56,778 nt of DNA from Legionellaceae bacterium (GCA_018061965.1 JAGOTG010000010.1:46558-103335), one strand, 5' to 3'; positions 16,707 through 26,501 are shown, counted from the first letter of the stretch. Notes: generated from the sequence alone by a model not told the origin. A program made the numbers and translations.

Positions 16707-17577
16707 CAGGATCCTCAACCAACAAACTGCGGTGAGATAATTTTGCGATCAATTTGGCCAACATATCTCGCAAATCCTTGCGCTCTACGATCATATCAAT
16801 GTGACCGTGTTCCAAAAGAAACTCGCTGCGCTGAAAACCTTCTGGCAATGTTTGACGTACCGTTTGCTCGATGACGCGAGGTCCTGCAAAACCGATCAAT
16901 GCTTTGGGTTCTGCAATAATAATGTCGCCCAAACTTGCAAAACTCGCTGATACGCCCCCCATCGTCGGATCAGTCAATACGACAATAAAAGGTAATTTAT
17001 GCTGAGCTAGTTTGGCCAACGCTGAGGAGGTTTTCGCCATCTGCATAAGGGAAAACAAGCCCTCTTGCATCCGCGCGCCACCACTGGCTGTGAAGCAAAT
17101 ATAAGCCCGGTGTTCTGCAATAGCCACATTTACCGCGCGAACAAATTTGTCGCCCACCGTGGCACCCATCGAGCCACCCATAAACCCAAACTCAAAAGCA
17201 CTTGCCACAATCGGTTGCTGTTTCAAGGTACCTTTCATCACGATCAGCGCTTCTTTTTCGCCTGTCGCTTTCTGCGCTTGTACAATCCGATCTTTGTATT
17301 TTTTAGAATCTTTGAATTTCAGACGATCCAAAGGTTCTAAATCAGCCGCGATTTCCTCTTGCGCATTCGGATCCAAACATTGTGCGAGGCGCACACGGGC
17401 AGAAACACGATGGTGGTGGTTACATTTCATGCATACGGAAAGATTTTTTTCCAGCTCAGTCCGATACAAAACTTCTCCGCACCCCAAACATTTCACCCAC
17501 AACCCTTCTGGCACACCTTTTTTCTGCGATGTTTCCGTGCGAATTCTGGACGGCAACAAATTCATCAACCAACTCAT
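16699..17577 (-). CDS. accD: Acetyl-CoA carboxylase carboxyltransferase subunit beta
   Basis: Beta subunit of the carboxyltransferase that makes malonyl-CoA for fatty acid synthesis. 292 residues. The N-terminal zinc ribbon has Cys30, Cys33, Cys49 and Cys52. The crotonase-fold core has [23 protein letters not shown] and the [20 protein letters not shown] block. AGGG lies just before the ATG. It is the first gene of accD-folC-dedD-cvpA. An AGTATA-CAAC-TATACT palindrome at 17611-17626 covers the likely -10. Confidence 0.97.
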   Translation of the reverse strand: MSWLMNLLPSRIRTETSQKKGVPEGLWVKCLGCGEVLYRTELEKNLSVCMKCNHHHRVSARVRLAQCLDPNAQEEIAADLEPLDRLKFKDSKKYKDRIVQAQKATGEKEALIVMKGTLKQQPIVASAFEFGFMGGSMGATVGDKFVRAVNVAIAEHRAYICFTASGGARMQEGLFSLMQMAKTSSALAKLAQHKLPFIVVLTDPTMGGVSASFASLGDIIIAEPKALIGFAGPRVIEQTVRQTLPEGFQRSEFLLEHGHIDMIVERKDLRDMLAKLIAKLSHRSLLVEDPDE

Positions 17578-17610
17578 ACCCTGATCCCAAGCTGTTTACA
17601 TTAGTGCGTT

Positions 17611-17640
17611 AGTATACAACTATACTGTGTATGGCCACAA
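17611..17640 (-). promoter_or_regulatory. Probable accD promoter with palindrome at the -10
   Basis: Read on the minus strand, TTGTGG (17640-17635) and TATACT (17616-17611) are 18 bases apart. The -10 is one arm of the perfect inverted repeat AGTATA-CAAC-TATACT (17611-17626), which may be an operator. Confidence 0.4.
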
Positions 17641-17650
17641 TCTGAAGTTT

Positions 17651-17697
17651 TTGGGCCTTGACACAACAACACCTCATTGGGCCAAGGCCCAACTTAC
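17651..17697. repeat. Degenerate REP-like palindrome
   Basis: TTGGGCCTTG and TTGGGCCAAGGCCCAACTTA survive around a shortened middle (ACACAACAACACCTCA). It is a decayed copy of the family seen intact at 82-173, in the accD/L,D-transpeptidase gap. Confidence 0.7.
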
Positions 17698-17806
17698 CCT
17701 TAAAAATCAATCCGCAATATTAAGTTTTTCAAAACTTTGCCGCTAACCCAAATATCTGTGTTATTCCCGCGGGAATGACATCATTAATAAAAATAACAGG
17801 TGAGCC

Positions 17807-18526
17807 ATGAGATATTTTTTCACATTATTTTTTATGCTTTGCGTAGCCTCCTTTTCTACAAGCGCAATCGCCGAGCCACGTTACGCGGAGAAATTTTGCC
17901 AATCACCCGATTATTTCTGCCTCAAAACCCGTGCTGGAGACAGCTGGGAAAAACTCTTTCCGAATGACAAAGCACGCGATATCGTCATGCGCGTGAATCG
18001 CATGAATGTACGCATACGCCCAGGCATGACGATTGCTATCCCCAAACATTTGGGGGATCTCAGTATTTACGACGTATCTCCCTTTCCACGCTATATCGAA
18101 CCAACTACGGAAAAAATCATCTTTGTCGATCAAAAAGAATTGGCATGGGGCGCTTATAATAGTGAAGGAGAGCTTGTTTGGTGGGGCCCCATCTCACCCG
18201 GTTCAGGACATTGTCGAAGTCCAGACGGCACATGCTTAACGCCTACAGGTACTTTTCGCGTAATCCGCAAACAGGATATTGAATGTGTTTCCACTGTCTT
18301 CCCAGTGCGTGAATCAGGAGAGAATGGGGGCGCTGTCATGCCCTATTGTATGCATTTTTTTAGAGGATACGCGTTGCATGGCAGTACTGATGTCCCAGGG
18401 TTTCGCGATAGTCACGGCTGTGTACGTATGTTCATTGAAGATGCCAAATGGCTCAATGAAGAATTTATCACTGTACCTGCTGCAGGTGGCATCATTGGCA
18501 CGCGGGTTATTATTAATGCTGCGTAG
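17807..18526 (+). CDS. L,D-transpeptidase (YkuD) with signal peptide
   Basis: Periplasmic enzyme forming 3-3 peptidoglycan cross-links or attaching proteins to the wall. 239 residues. The signal peptide ends near SAIAEP. Residues ~38-80 look LysM-like (CLKTRAGDSWEKLFPNDKAR, PGMTIAIPKH). The YkuD core carries GTFRV and the active site HGSTDVPG...DSHGCVRM with His203 and catalytic Cys205. AGGTGAG precedes the ATG. It is monocistronic and convergent with rlpA. Confidence 0.9.
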   Translation: MRYFFTLFFMLCVASFSTSAIAEPRYAEKFCQSPDYFCLKTRAGDSWEKLFPNDKARDIVMRVNRMNVRIRPGMTIAIPKHLGDLSIYDVSPFPRYIEPTTEKIIFVDQKELAWGAYNSEGELVWWGPISPGSGHCRSPDGTCLTPTGTFRVIRKQDIECVSTVFPVRESGENGGAVMPYCMHFFRGYALHGSTDVPGFRDSHGCVRMFIEDAKWLNEEFITVPAAGGIIGTRVIINAA

Positions 18527-18560
18527 CCGCGGCCGTAAGGGCTGAGGTATGCCAATTCGG

Positions 18561-19373
18561 CTAGGCAAGCAATGAAAAACTACCCCTTATTCCTTTTTTT
18601 GATAATAGCGCCTGAGCGCTTTCCATGCGCTTTCTATCTGAAAACGGTCCCATTCTGACTAAATATTTGTTATTTTCATGCGAGATAGATACATGCGCCA
18701 CAGTAAACCTCGCGATTTGTCGTTTCAATTGATCTGCAGATTGCTTGGTTTGAAAGGCACCTGCTTGAATATAATAATGCGACGATGCGACCGCTGACTG
18801 CTTTTGGCGTCCATTTGCAGTAATCGCCTCAATTTCAACATGCGCCGTCCCTTTCGGAAACACACCTAGTTTGGTCGCGGCGCCGTATGACAAATCAATG
18901 ATACGTCCAGGATGAAAAGGACCGCGGTCATTGACCTTTACAATGGCAACTCGGCCATTGTCTAAATTTTTGACACGCACATAAGTAGGCAAAGGTAAGG
19001 TTTTGTGCGCTGCAGTCAATGCATACATATCATAATGTTCACCACTCGAGGTACGATGACTATGAAATTTCGTACCATACCAAGAGGCCAATCCACGTTG
19101 TTTATATCCTTTGGAACTGTTCATCACGGCATAACTGCGCCCTGCAACGCGGTAAGTAGCCGGGTTACCGTAACGACTCAAGGGTTCAGTTTTCGGGATA
19201 ATCGCCTTAAAGAAAGTGGGGATGGGCCCTAAGGGCGCCCCATCTTGAATTTCATGCTTCGCCGAAGCTTTCTTTTTATGGTCATGGGGGTGCTGGTGCT
19301 GTACTGTTTGACAACCCGTTAATATCACAAGGCTGAAACCCAAAGCCCATAAATTAGACCCAATTTTTTTCAA
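18561..19373 (-). CDS. rlpA: RlpA septal lytic transglycosylase-like lipoprotein with SPOR domain
   Basis: A 270-residue lipoprotein (lipobox LTGC). The double-psi beta-barrel at ~93-180 carries RGLASWYGTKFHSHRTSSGE, the residues that form the RlpA active centre, and VKVNDRGPFHPGRIIDLS with its catalytic Asp. The C-terminal SPOR domain is YYIQAGAFQTKQSADQLK. RlpA cleaves naked glycan strands at the septum in some species. The neighbours (L,D-transpeptidase) share the wall theme. Confidence 0.9.
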   Translation of the reverse strand: MKKIGSNLWALGFSLVILTGCQTVQHQHPHDHKKKASAKHEIQDGAPLGPIPTFFKAIIPKTEPLSRYGNPATYRVAGRSYAVMNSSKGYKQRGLASWYGTKFHSHRTSSGEHYDMYALTAAHKTLPLPTYVRVKNLDNGRVAIVKVNDRGPFHPGRIIDLSYGAATKLGVFPKGTAHVEIEAITANGRQKQSAVASSHYYIQAGAFQTKQSADQLKRQIARFTVAHVSISHENNKYLVRMGPFSDRKRMESAQALLSKKGIRGSFSLLA

Positions 19374-19397
19374 TGTCGACTATCCATAACAAAAAAA

Positions 19398-19430
19398 TTG
19401 ACTATAACGAGGAACCGGGTTCCTAGTCAA
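19398..19430 (+). other. Bulged hairpin upstream of leuS
   Basis: TTGACTA (19398-19404) pairs with TAGTCAA (19424-19430), and inside these GGAACC pairs with GGTTCC across a single G. A 6-base bulge (TAACGA) is on one side only. It is followed by CTTTTAA, so it could be a weak terminator or a leader structure for leuS. Confidence 0.45.
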
Positions 19431-19538
19431 CTTTTAATCCGATCTGGGTGAACCTCATTAAATAATCTTGCTGTCGTGCACAAGAGGAGTTATCCTAAGG
19501 GATTGCATCTTGTATTATGTATAATTATGACCCTGGAA

Positions 19539-22004
19539 ATGAGCTACAAACCCAACGAGGTTGAAGAGCAAGCCCAATTATATTGGCATAAAAAGCAGTC
19601 ATTTAATGCTTCTGAAGATTTAAACAAAGAAAAATTTTACTGTTTATCCATGTTCCCCTACCCCAGCGGTTCTTTGCATATGGGACATGTTAGAAACTAT
19701 ACGTTAGGCGATGTGATTGCGCGCTATCAACGAGCTTTAGGTAAAAATGTATTACAGCCTTTTGGTTGGGATGCATTTGGTTTGCCCGCAGAAAATGCTG
19801 CCATAAAAAATGGGATCCACCCTGCACAATGGACCAAACAAAATATTGCGACCATGAAGGAGCAATTTTTAAAACTGGGCAATGGTATTGATTGGCGGCG
19901 TGAAATCTCCACTTGCGATCCCGCTTATTACCGTTGGGAACAGTGGTTTTTTATTAAATTGTACGAACGCGGCTTGGTCTACAAAAAAACCGCTATTGTC
20001 AATTGGGACCCCGTCGACCTGACTGTGCTCGCCAATGAACAAGTAGTAGATGGTCGTGGTTGGCGTTCCGGTGCGTTGGTAGAAAGAAAAGAAATTTCTC
20101 AATGGTTCATCAAAATTACAGCTTATGCGGATGAACTACTCAACGATCTCGACACTTTGGAACATTGGCCTACTCAGGTCAAACAAATGCAGCGCAATTG
20201 GATTGGTCGCTCGGAAGGCTGCGAAATTAAATTCAAGCTCGCCCATGACCAAGAACTCCTAAAAATTTATACCACAAGACCCGATACTTTGCTGGGTGCC
20301 ACCTATTTAGCGATTGCGCCGGATCATCCTTTGGCAAAACAAGTCGGGAAAACTAGCCCGGAAATCCAAGCTTTTATCGAAGGATGTCAGCACATACGCA
20401 TGGTGGAAGCAGAACTAGCGACCATGGAAAAACGCGGTATTGACTCAGGTTTGCGGGCTGTTCATCCTATTACCGGGGAAGAACTCCCTATTTGGATCGC
20501 TAATTTTGTACTGATGACTTATGGCTCAGGTGCTGTCATGGCAGTACCCGCACATGATCAGCGCGATTGGGAATTTGCCCAAACTTACGCGTTACCCATC
20601 AAACCAGTCATTACCCCTGAACAAAAACATGATTTCACTCAGGCGGCCTATACTGGTGAAGGCATATTATGTCATTCAGGTGAATTTGATGGTCTGCACT
20701 CGACTATAGCTAGAACCACCATTGCCGATTTTTTAGAACAACTTAAAATGGGCAAGTCTAAAGTTAACTACCGTTTACGTGACTGGGGCGTCTCGCGCCA
20801 ACGTTATTGGGGCGCGCCTATTCCGATGATCATTTGCGAACATTGTGGGATTGTTCCAGTGTCTGAACAGGATTTGCCGGTCATATTGCCTGAAGATATT
20901 GATATCACTGGCTCAGGATCTCCTTTGGCGAATTGCAAAGAATTTCTACACACAAACTGCCCAAAATGCGGCCAAGATGCCCAAAGAGAAACGGACACGT
21001 TTGATACCTTTATGGAATCCTCTTGGTACTACGCACGCTATGCTTGCAAGGGTCAAGAAAGTGCTATGTTGGATGATCGCGCCAAATATTGGACGCCGGT
21101 TGATCAATATATCGGTGGAATTGAGCACGCAGTGATGCATTTACTCTACGCACGCTTTTTTCATAAATTAATGCGCGATGCAGGTTTGGTCAATTCAGAC
21201 GAACCCTTCATCGCGTTGTTGAGTCAAGGCATGGTGCTGCGTGATGGACATAAAATGTCTAAATCCATCGGAAACACCGTGGATCCCAGTAATTTGGTAG
21301 CAACCTATGGTGCAGATACAGCCCGGTTGTTTGTGATGTTTGCAGCACCACCTGAACAGTCTTTAGAGTGGTCAGATGCAGGCGTAGAGGGTTCACACCG
21401 GTTCTTAAAACGACTTTGGAACTTTGCTTATCAGCATCGAGAATTGCTGCTCGAAATCAATCAAACCATCCAGGACCCCAATAATGCAGTGGTTTGGCAA
21501 AATTGCGACGCACGTTTGAAAAAAACCCGTTTGCATATCCATCAGATTTTACAACAAGCGTTACAGGATTACGAACGCCAGCAATTTAATACGGTGGTTT
21601 CAGGCTGCATGAAACTGTTGAATGAATTAAATACCTACGAACTCAAAACATCGGAAGATGATTATTTAATCTGTACTGGTTTGAGTATACTACTTCGGCT
21701 ACTTGCTCCCATCACACCGCATATTTGTCACATATTGTGGCAACAATTAGGCTTTGACAAAGCCATCATTGATGCGGCGTGGCCCAAAGTAGACAAAAGT
21801 GCACTTAAAACAGAGGAAGCCGATTTTGTGGTTCAAATCAATGGAAAGCTGCGTGCGGAATTCACAGCTAAAGTGACTACGCCTGAAGACGAACTCATTG
21901 AACTGGCCAAACAACATGCCGCTTCTTTCTTAGAAGGAAAGTCCGTGTCCAAAGCCATCATTGTTACCCATCGGAATTTGATTAATTTAGTGGTCAGTCC
22001 ATAA
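19539..22004 (+). CDS. leuS: Leucyl-tRNA synthetase
   Basis: Class I synthetase charging tRNA-Leu. The start MSYKPNEVEEQAQLYW at 19539 aligns with known LeuRS starts. An in-frame ATG at 19527 and a GTG at 19476 (with GAGGAG after it, not before) are less likely. 821 residues. The HIGH-type motif is PYPSGSLHMGH (~40-50), the editing domain (CP1) contains TTRPDT-like YTTRPDTLLGATY, and KMSKS starts at ~572. It is followed by lptE (TAATG overlap) and holA: the conserved gammaproteobacterial leuS-lptE-holA operon. Confidence 0.96.
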   Translation: MSYKPNEVEEQAQLYWHKKQSFNASEDLNKEKFYCLSMFPYPSGSLHMGHVRNYTLGDVIARYQRALGKNVLQPFGWDAFGLPAENAAIKNGIHPAQWTKQNIATMKEQFLKLGNGIDWRREISTCDPAYYRWEQWFFIKLYERGLVYKKTAIVNWDPVDLTVLANEQVVDGRGWRSGALVERKEISQWFIKITAYADELLNDLDTLEHWPTQVKQMQRNWIGRSEGCEIKFKLAHDQELLKIYTTRPDTLLGATYLAIAPDHPLAKQVGKTSPEIQAFIEGCQHIRMVEAELATMEKRGIDSGLRAVHPITGEELPIWIANFVLMTYGSGAVMAVPAHDQRDWEFAQTYALPIKPVITPEQKHDFTQAAYTGEGILCHSGEFDGLHSTIARTTIADFLEQLKMGKSKVNYRLRDWGVSRQRYWGAPIPMIICEHCGIVPVSEQDLPVILPEDIDITGSGSPLANCKEFLHTNCPKCGQDAQRETDTFDTFMESSWYYARYACKGQESAMLDDRAKYWTPVDQYIGGIEHAVMHLLYARFFHKLMRDAGLVNSDEPFIALLSQGMVLRDGHKMSKSIGNTVDPSNLVATYGADTARLFVMFAAPPEQSLEWSDAGVEGSHRFLKRLWNFAYQHRELLLEINQTIQDPNNAVVWQNCDARLKKTRLHIHQILQQALQDYERQQFNTVVSGCMKLLNELNTYELKTSEDDYLICTGLSILLRLLAPITPHICHILWQQLGFDKAIIDAAWPKVDKSALKTEEADFVVQINGKLRAEFTAKVTTPEDELIELAKQHAASFLEGKSVSKAIIVTHRNLINLVVSP

Positions 22005-22504
22005 TGCTTGCAGTACGCTTGGGCAAAATCTTTTTTTTGCTCGCCACTGTGGGTTTGCTGGGATGCGGGTTTCATTTGCGGGGTTTTGTCACCCTGCCCA
22101 GCAAAATACGCGATGTTGCCATTGTTGTGGAAAGCGTCAATCGAGACGTGGCACCTATGTTGGAAGAACAATTACTTGCTTATCATATTCACGTCACAGA
22201 TAACCCTAGAGATGCACATTATTGGATAGTCCTAGAGCAAGACTTAGAAGAGCAACACATCACATCGGTCAGTTCCAGTACTACCCCGCGTCAATATCAA
22301 ATGAACTACCAAATTACATTTAAATTTCAAGAAGCCAATGGTAAGGACATTATTCCTACGACCAATGTGACGACTACTCGGCAACTTACCATCAACAGCA
22401 ATCGCATTTTGGGCTCTAATTTTGAAGAAAACACCCTCAAACATGAAATGCGCAAAGATGCTGTCATCCAAATTATCGACCGGATTGGACATCATAAATT
22501 ATGA
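22004..22504 (+). CDS. lptE: LPS-assembly lipoprotein LptE
   Basis: Outer-membrane lipoprotein that plugs the LptD barrel and helps place LPS at the surface. 166 residues. Lipobox LLGCGFHLRG, the typical LptE beginning, then a two-layer fold with weak conservation. It overlaps leuS by one base and holA by four (ATGA), so it is fully coupled within the operon. Presence of LptE indicates an LPS-bearing outer membrane. Confidence 0.93.
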   Translation: MLAVRLGKIFFLLATVGLLGCGFHLRGFVTLPSKIRDVAIVVESVNRDVAPMLEEQLLAYHIHVTDNPRDAHYWIVLEQDLEEQHITSVSSSTTPRQYQMNYQITFKFQEANGKDIIPTTNVTTTRQLTINSNRILGSNFEENTLKHEMRKDAVIQIIDRIGHHKL

Positions 22505-23499
22505 TTATTCCTCAACATAACCTAGATAACCATCTTAAAAAAGGTTGTGTGCCCGTTTACTGGGTTGTCGGGCAAGATCCTTATTTATTCAATCAAACGG
22601 TACGAGCCATCAAGCAAGCTTGGCAGCAATGGACGAAGCAAAGTAGCGAAGAAACGGTCGTCGATATTCAGCAATCCCAAAACTGGCATGAAGGTTTCCA
22701 AGATGCCAACACCTATTCTTTATTTTCTGAGCATCGGCTATTAGATTTGCGTTTTGCCAAAAAAACGCTGGATGCCGCAGGGAAAAAAGCCATACAAGCT
22801 TATCTTGATCGCCCTAATCCACGCTGTCTAGTGTTAATTCAAGCGCCTGAATTGCCAGTCAAACAAATTCAGGCCTTGGTCGCTCATCCTCAGGTTGCCT
22901 GCATTCAAGTTATGCCGTACGCTCCCGTACAGTTTAAAAAATTCATCGCGCAACGCCTCCAAGCCCTACAAATTCAACATGAGCGCGACGTTCCAGAAGT
23001 GATTTATCAATATCATCAAGCCAATTTACTGGCATGCAATCAGTTTCTGGAGTTACTTGCCTGTATGCATGATCTCAGTCAACCGCTCACAACCGAAATA
23101 CTAATGACTTATTTGCGGGATCAAAGTGAGTTTTCTATCTATGAATTGGGGGAGGCTTGTTTAAATGGACAAACAACCCATGCCATTCATGTATTTCGAA
23201 AAATCCAAGATGCACAAGGAGAGCCTATATTAGTTTTATGGGTCTTAAATCAAGAAATACGTAAGCTCGTGCAAATTCATCATCTAACGGCATCACAACC
23301 CTTTCAAGCCATTTGCCAACAATTGAAAATCTGGTCGCAAAAAATCCCTTTGTATCAAAAAGCATGGCAAAGAGTATCTGGCCCAACAGCCTGTGATTTA
23401 TTGAAACGCTGTCAGAGTTTAGATGAACAAATGAAATCGAATCGCAGTGGTCTAATGTGGCAAGAGCTCGAGAATTTGGTGGTGCTGCTGTCTAAGTAG
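22501..23499 (+). CDS. holA: DNA polymerase III subunit delta
   Basis: Clamp-loader wrench subunit that opens the beta ring. 332 residues, standard for HolA. It begins PVYWVVGQDPYLFNQTVRAI, the usual AAA+-like but ATP-nonbinding N-terminal domain, and includes DLRFAKKTLDAAGKKAIQAY. It overlaps lptE by ATGA and is the last gene of leuS-lptE-holA. Confidence 0.93.
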   Translation: MIIPQHNLDNHLKKGCVPVYWVVGQDPYLFNQTVRAIKQAWQQWTKQSSEETVVDIQQSQNWHEGFQDANTYSLFSEHRLLDLRFAKKTLDAAGKKAIQAYLDRPNPRCLVLIQAPELPVKQIQALVAHPQVACIQVMPYAPVQFKKFIAQRLQALQIQHERDVPEVIYQYHQANLLACNQFLELLACMHDLSQPLTTEILMTYLRDQSEFSIYELGEACLNGQTTHAIHVFRKIQDAQGEPILVLWVLNQEIRKLVQIHHLTASQPFQAICQQLKIWSQKIPLYQKAWQRVSGPTACDLLKRCQSLDEQMKSNRSGLMWQELENLVVLLSK

Positions 23500-23575
23500 G
23501 GTCTCTAGAGACGAATTGTCAACAGAAACTACTGTTTTGATTTTTTTGTACATGTTCGCGGAGATAAATCAGCTT

Positions 23576-24508
23576 ATGAGCACAGAACACTCTCATTCAC
23601 ATACTTATAGCACTGCTGAACGCCCGCTGGTATTTGCGCTGATCTTGACCTCCATTTTCTTTTTAACCGAGCTCATCGGTGGCATCATCACTGAAAGTCT
23701 AGCCTTAATTTCTGACGCAGCGCATATGTTTACGGATGTGACTGCTTTGACTATTTCTCTGGTTGCCATAAAAATTGGACGACGCTCCGCCGATCTCAGT
23801 CGGACTTTTGGCTATTACCGCTTCGAGATTCTAGCAGCGTTATTCAACACCATTCTCTTATTTATAGTGGCGCTATACATCATGTATGAGGCTTATCAAC
23901 GGTTCAGTCACCCTGCTGCAATCCATTCTATTGGCATGCTCAGTATTGGGTTCTTAGGTTTGGTGGTTAATCTGATTGCGATGCGTTTATTGAGTGCTGA
24001 AAAAGAGCAGAATATCAATCTGAAAAGTGCGTATCTTGAAGTATGGAGTGATATGTTAGGCTCCATTGGTGTCCTATTTGCCGCAGCAATCATTTATTTT
24101 ACAGGCTGGCAAGCCGTAGATTCCATGATCGCAGTCATGATTGGTTTATGGATTTTACCCCGCACCTATGTATTGCTCAAAGAGAGCATTAACATTTTAC
24201 TTGAAGGGGTGCCAAAAGAAATTGATTTCAACAAACTTCAACAAGCTATGTGTCAAACCGAAGGCCTATTAGATATGCATGAGTTACACGTATGGGCCAT
24301 CAGCAGCAATAAAATCAGTTTAACCGCTCACATTGTCATCGATCCTCAATATGAGTATGAAATAGTAGCAGATGCCCTACGCAAACTCTTGCTCTTAGAA
24401 TTTAAAATTTCCCACACCACCTTGCAATATGAGCGCTCCCCATGCTTAGGTTCAGGAAGCAATTGTAATTTTCATGCGCATCACAGGGTTCGAATTCCCA
24501 CGGCTTGA
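23576..24508 (+). CDS. Cation diffusion facilitator (zinc/cobalt-type exporter)
   Basis: Inner-membrane metal/proton antiporter, 310 residues from the ATG at 23576. His-rich N-terminus (MSTEHSHSHT), six membrane spans, and a C-terminal cytoplasmic ferredoxin-like metal-sensing domain. Membrane site residues: Asp47, His50 and Asp54 (SDAAHMFTD) in TM2. In TM5 the pair is Glu155 and Asp159 (EVWSD), where ZitB/YiiP-type proteins have His or Asp. The Glu may change selectivity or simply mark a subfamily. It follows holA by 76 bp and ends facing arfB. Confidence 0.9.
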   Translation: MSTEHSHSHTYSTAERPLVFALILTSIFFLTELIGGIITESLALISDAAHMFTDVTALTISLVAIKIGRRSADLSRTFGYYRFEILAALFNTILLFIVALYIMYEAYQRFSHPAAIHSIGMLSIGFLGLVVNLIAMRLLSAEKEQNINLKSAYLEVWSDMLGSIGVLFAAAIIYFTGWQAVDSMIAVMIGLWILPRTYVLLKESINILLEGVPKEIDFNKLQQAMCQTEGLLDMHELHVWAISSNKISLTAHIVIDPQYEYEIVADALRKLLLLEFKISHTTLQYERSPCLGSGSNCNFHAHHRVRIPTA

Positions 24509-24518
24509 CCGCAAAATA

Positions 24519-24606
24519 TACTGCCAAAGCAGTAAAAAACGCGAAATCCCTCTTCTAATTCTCTTCATCACATCAAAAAACCAATAACTTACTGCCATAG
24601 CAGTAA
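24519..24606. repeat. Two copies of a small hairpin between convergent genes
   Basis: TACTGC-CAAA-GCAGTA (24519-24534) and TTACTGC-CATA-GCAGTAA (24589-24606) are near-identical short inverted repeats 55 bp apart, followed by A/T-rich DNA. They probably act as paired terminators for the CDF gene and convergent arfB. Confidence 0.5.
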
Positions 24607-24649
24607 TAAGCGACTTTACTCGTGAACAAGCAGTTGAAGATTACTGTTC

Positions 24650-25060
24650 TCACCACAAGTCTTTTCGAAGCTTTTTTAATCGACCTCGCTGTGTTTTATC
24701 ATCCAATCGCGTCTGTATCGATCCTTTGGAGGGCTTGGTCTTTTTTCGTTTTTTAGGCACGGTAGATATTTTTCTAATGAGTCGTACCAAGCGCTGGAGC
24801 GCATCAGCCCTATTTTTTTCTTGGCTTCTGTACTGCTGTGCTTTGATAACAATAGTGCCATCAGATGTTATACGATAATCTTGTGTGCGACGTAATCTTG
24901 CCTTATAGATATCTGGTAAGGAAGATCGCACGACATCAAATCTCAGATGAATTGCGGTGGAGACCTTGTTCACATTTTGCCCTCCTGCCCCTTGCGCACG
25001 AATGGCCGTCATCTCAACCTCTGAATCAGGAATGGTGACATTATCTGCAATCTTGAGCAT
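24650..25060 (-). CDS. arfB: Alternative ribosome-rescue factor / peptidyl-tRNA hydrolase ArfB
   Basis: Rescues stalled ribosomes by hydrolysing peptidyl-tRNA. 136 residues. The catalytic GGQ lies at 26-28 in RAQGAGGQNVNKVSTAIHLR, typical of YaeJ/ArfB, with a basic C-terminal tail (PKKRKKTKPSK...RGRLKKLRKDLW) that enters the mRNA channel. AGGTG precedes the ATG. Single gene. Confidence 0.95.
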   Translation of the reverse strand: MLKIADNVTIPDSEVEMTAIRAQGAGGQNVNKVSTAIHLRFDVVRSSLPDIYKARLRRTQDYRITSDGTIVIKAQQYRSQEKNRADALQRLVRLIRKISTVPKKRKKTKPSKGSIQTRLDDKTQRGRLKKLRKDLW

Positions 25061-25082
25061 CGTAACACCTTATATTTAGATC

Positions 25083-25100
25083 ATCCTAAATTCGGCAGTT
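25083..25100. repeat. Short dispersed repeat ATCCTAAATTCGG, copy 1
   Basis: ATCCTAAATTCGGCAGTT recurs as ATCCTAAATTCGGAAGTT at 35074-35091, both in intergenic DNA. It could be the end of a lost insertion element. Confidence 0.4.
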
Positions 25101-25224
25101 GAATAGTCCCGTCAGCCACCGATTTTAGTATAGCTTACACGAAGCAATTTTAGGCAATTTGAATTTGCGAAGACTTTGACTACACTTAATTAAATAAAGT
25201 CATCACTATTCTAAGCAGGGTCCT

Positions 25225-26409
25225 ATGAAAAATATAGTTGATATTCTGTATCAAGAAAATATTTTAGATATGTTTCCTAAAATCCAAGCCTATTACCGTC
25301 AGTACCTGGGTATTCAAGTCGCACCACAAACCATTAATTTCTCACATGATGACAACGAACCGGCTGAAAGCAACATCATATTTCCTCACAAAATCTTAGA
25401 CTCGCATAAAATATCGCAGCTCAATCTAAGTCAGTCTCACCACAACGGAGGCGTGTTGGACAGTGACAAACTGGCAACGATCCTCGCTGCGCATTTTTCT
25501 GAACAACTCAGTCACCAAAATCTTGAATTAGAAAAATTGACTGACATCAGAAAACATATTGAGTATTTAAAATCGCAGCATTTAAATTATGTTTTCATAG
25601 ATGAGCACCCGGAAGCTTCTGTCATAGTACGGTATATGGATGGCCTGTATTTTTCTGTTGTAAACCAAATCAAACAGCGTTTATATACATCCCTTAATGC
25701 TCAGAATTATCAAACACATAATGCCTCCTTATTACCGCCACTAATAGCCATTCTTGATGAATTAGCAACGATCATGCCTCATCTGAATACCCCTGATTTA
25801 ATAGACTTTCAAACAAGTATTGAATCCTTGAACACCGATCCGAATATCCCAGACGATCTTCTTGAAGAGTTAAGACCTAGACTACAGTCTATCTCCACCA
25901 AAATCAGTAACAAAATCCAGGAAACATTAACTTATCTCGTCAAAAATGTGGACTCTACTATCTTAACCGAGCAACTACCTACCTTAAAAAGCCAGGTTCA
26001 AATCAAGCGAGCGCTGCAAACGACGCAACCCTACCTATACCCCGAATTTGAGCATTTACTTGAGCAAAGCATTAAAGAAAGCATTTTAGGCTTATTAGAC
26101 AAATACGAAGCAGAAACAAACACCTCCATGACAGATCTGAAAAAAACTCAAAAAATGGAATTGATTGTGAAACTGAAAGCGTTGTGCAGTAATACGGCTT
26201 CTTCAAGTGAGTTATATCAAGTCATTATTACCCATGGTGATTTACTCAAAAGCCAGTCCATCGGACGCTATATTTACGAATGTATTTGCTGGTTACTCCA
26301 GATTAAAATCCCTACCGAACGCCATTCCGTTACCTTATTTCAAGCCGTAGCGGCACCCAAAATTCCTGAGGCTGCAAACGATTTCGCGAATAAACTAAAA
26401 AATGACTAA
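25225..26409 (+). CDS. Unknown protein, largely helical
   Basis: Not recognised. 394 residues with AGGG before the ATG. There is no signal peptide or membrane span. The sequence is mostly predicted helix with many Gln/Leu/Ile residues (ELEKLTDIRKHIEYLKSQ, DKLATILAAHFSEQLSHQNL), and it ends in a short basic tail (DFANKLKND). It is single, flanked by repeats on both sides. A lineage-specific cytoplasmic or secreted protein is possible; nothing in it names a function. Confidence 0.6.
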   Translation: MKNIVDILYQENILDMFPKIQAYYRQYLGIQVAPQTINFSHDDNEPAESNIIFPHKILDSHKISQLNLSQSHHNGGVLDSDKLATILAAHFSEQLSHQNLELEKLTDIRKHIEYLKSQHLNYVFIDEHPEASVIVRYMDGLYFSVVNQIKQRLYTSLNAQNYQTHNASLLPPLIAILDELATIMPHLNTPDLIDFQTSIESLNTDPNIPDDLLEELRPRLQSISTKISNKIQETLTYLVKNVDSTILTEQLPTLKSQVQIKRALQTTQPYLYPEFEHLLEQSIKESILGLLDKYEAETNTSMTDLKKTQKMELIVKLKALCSNTASSSELYQVIITHGDLLKSQSIGRYIYECICWLLQIKIPTERHSVTLFQAVAAPKIPEAANDFANKLKND

Positions 26410-26501
26410 TTGTAAGTTGCGCTGAATGGATTGCAAATTTGTGTAAAAGGCACTCTCAGTCATGAGGGAAATTAAAAAAATACGCTAAATACTTTTTAAT
26501 T

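Noticed and set aside
24487..24501. tRNA T-arm or attachment site (GGGTTCGAATTCCC)
   Set aside because: It lies in the last codons of the CDF gene, lacks the other tRNA arms, and no integrase or matching second site is seen.
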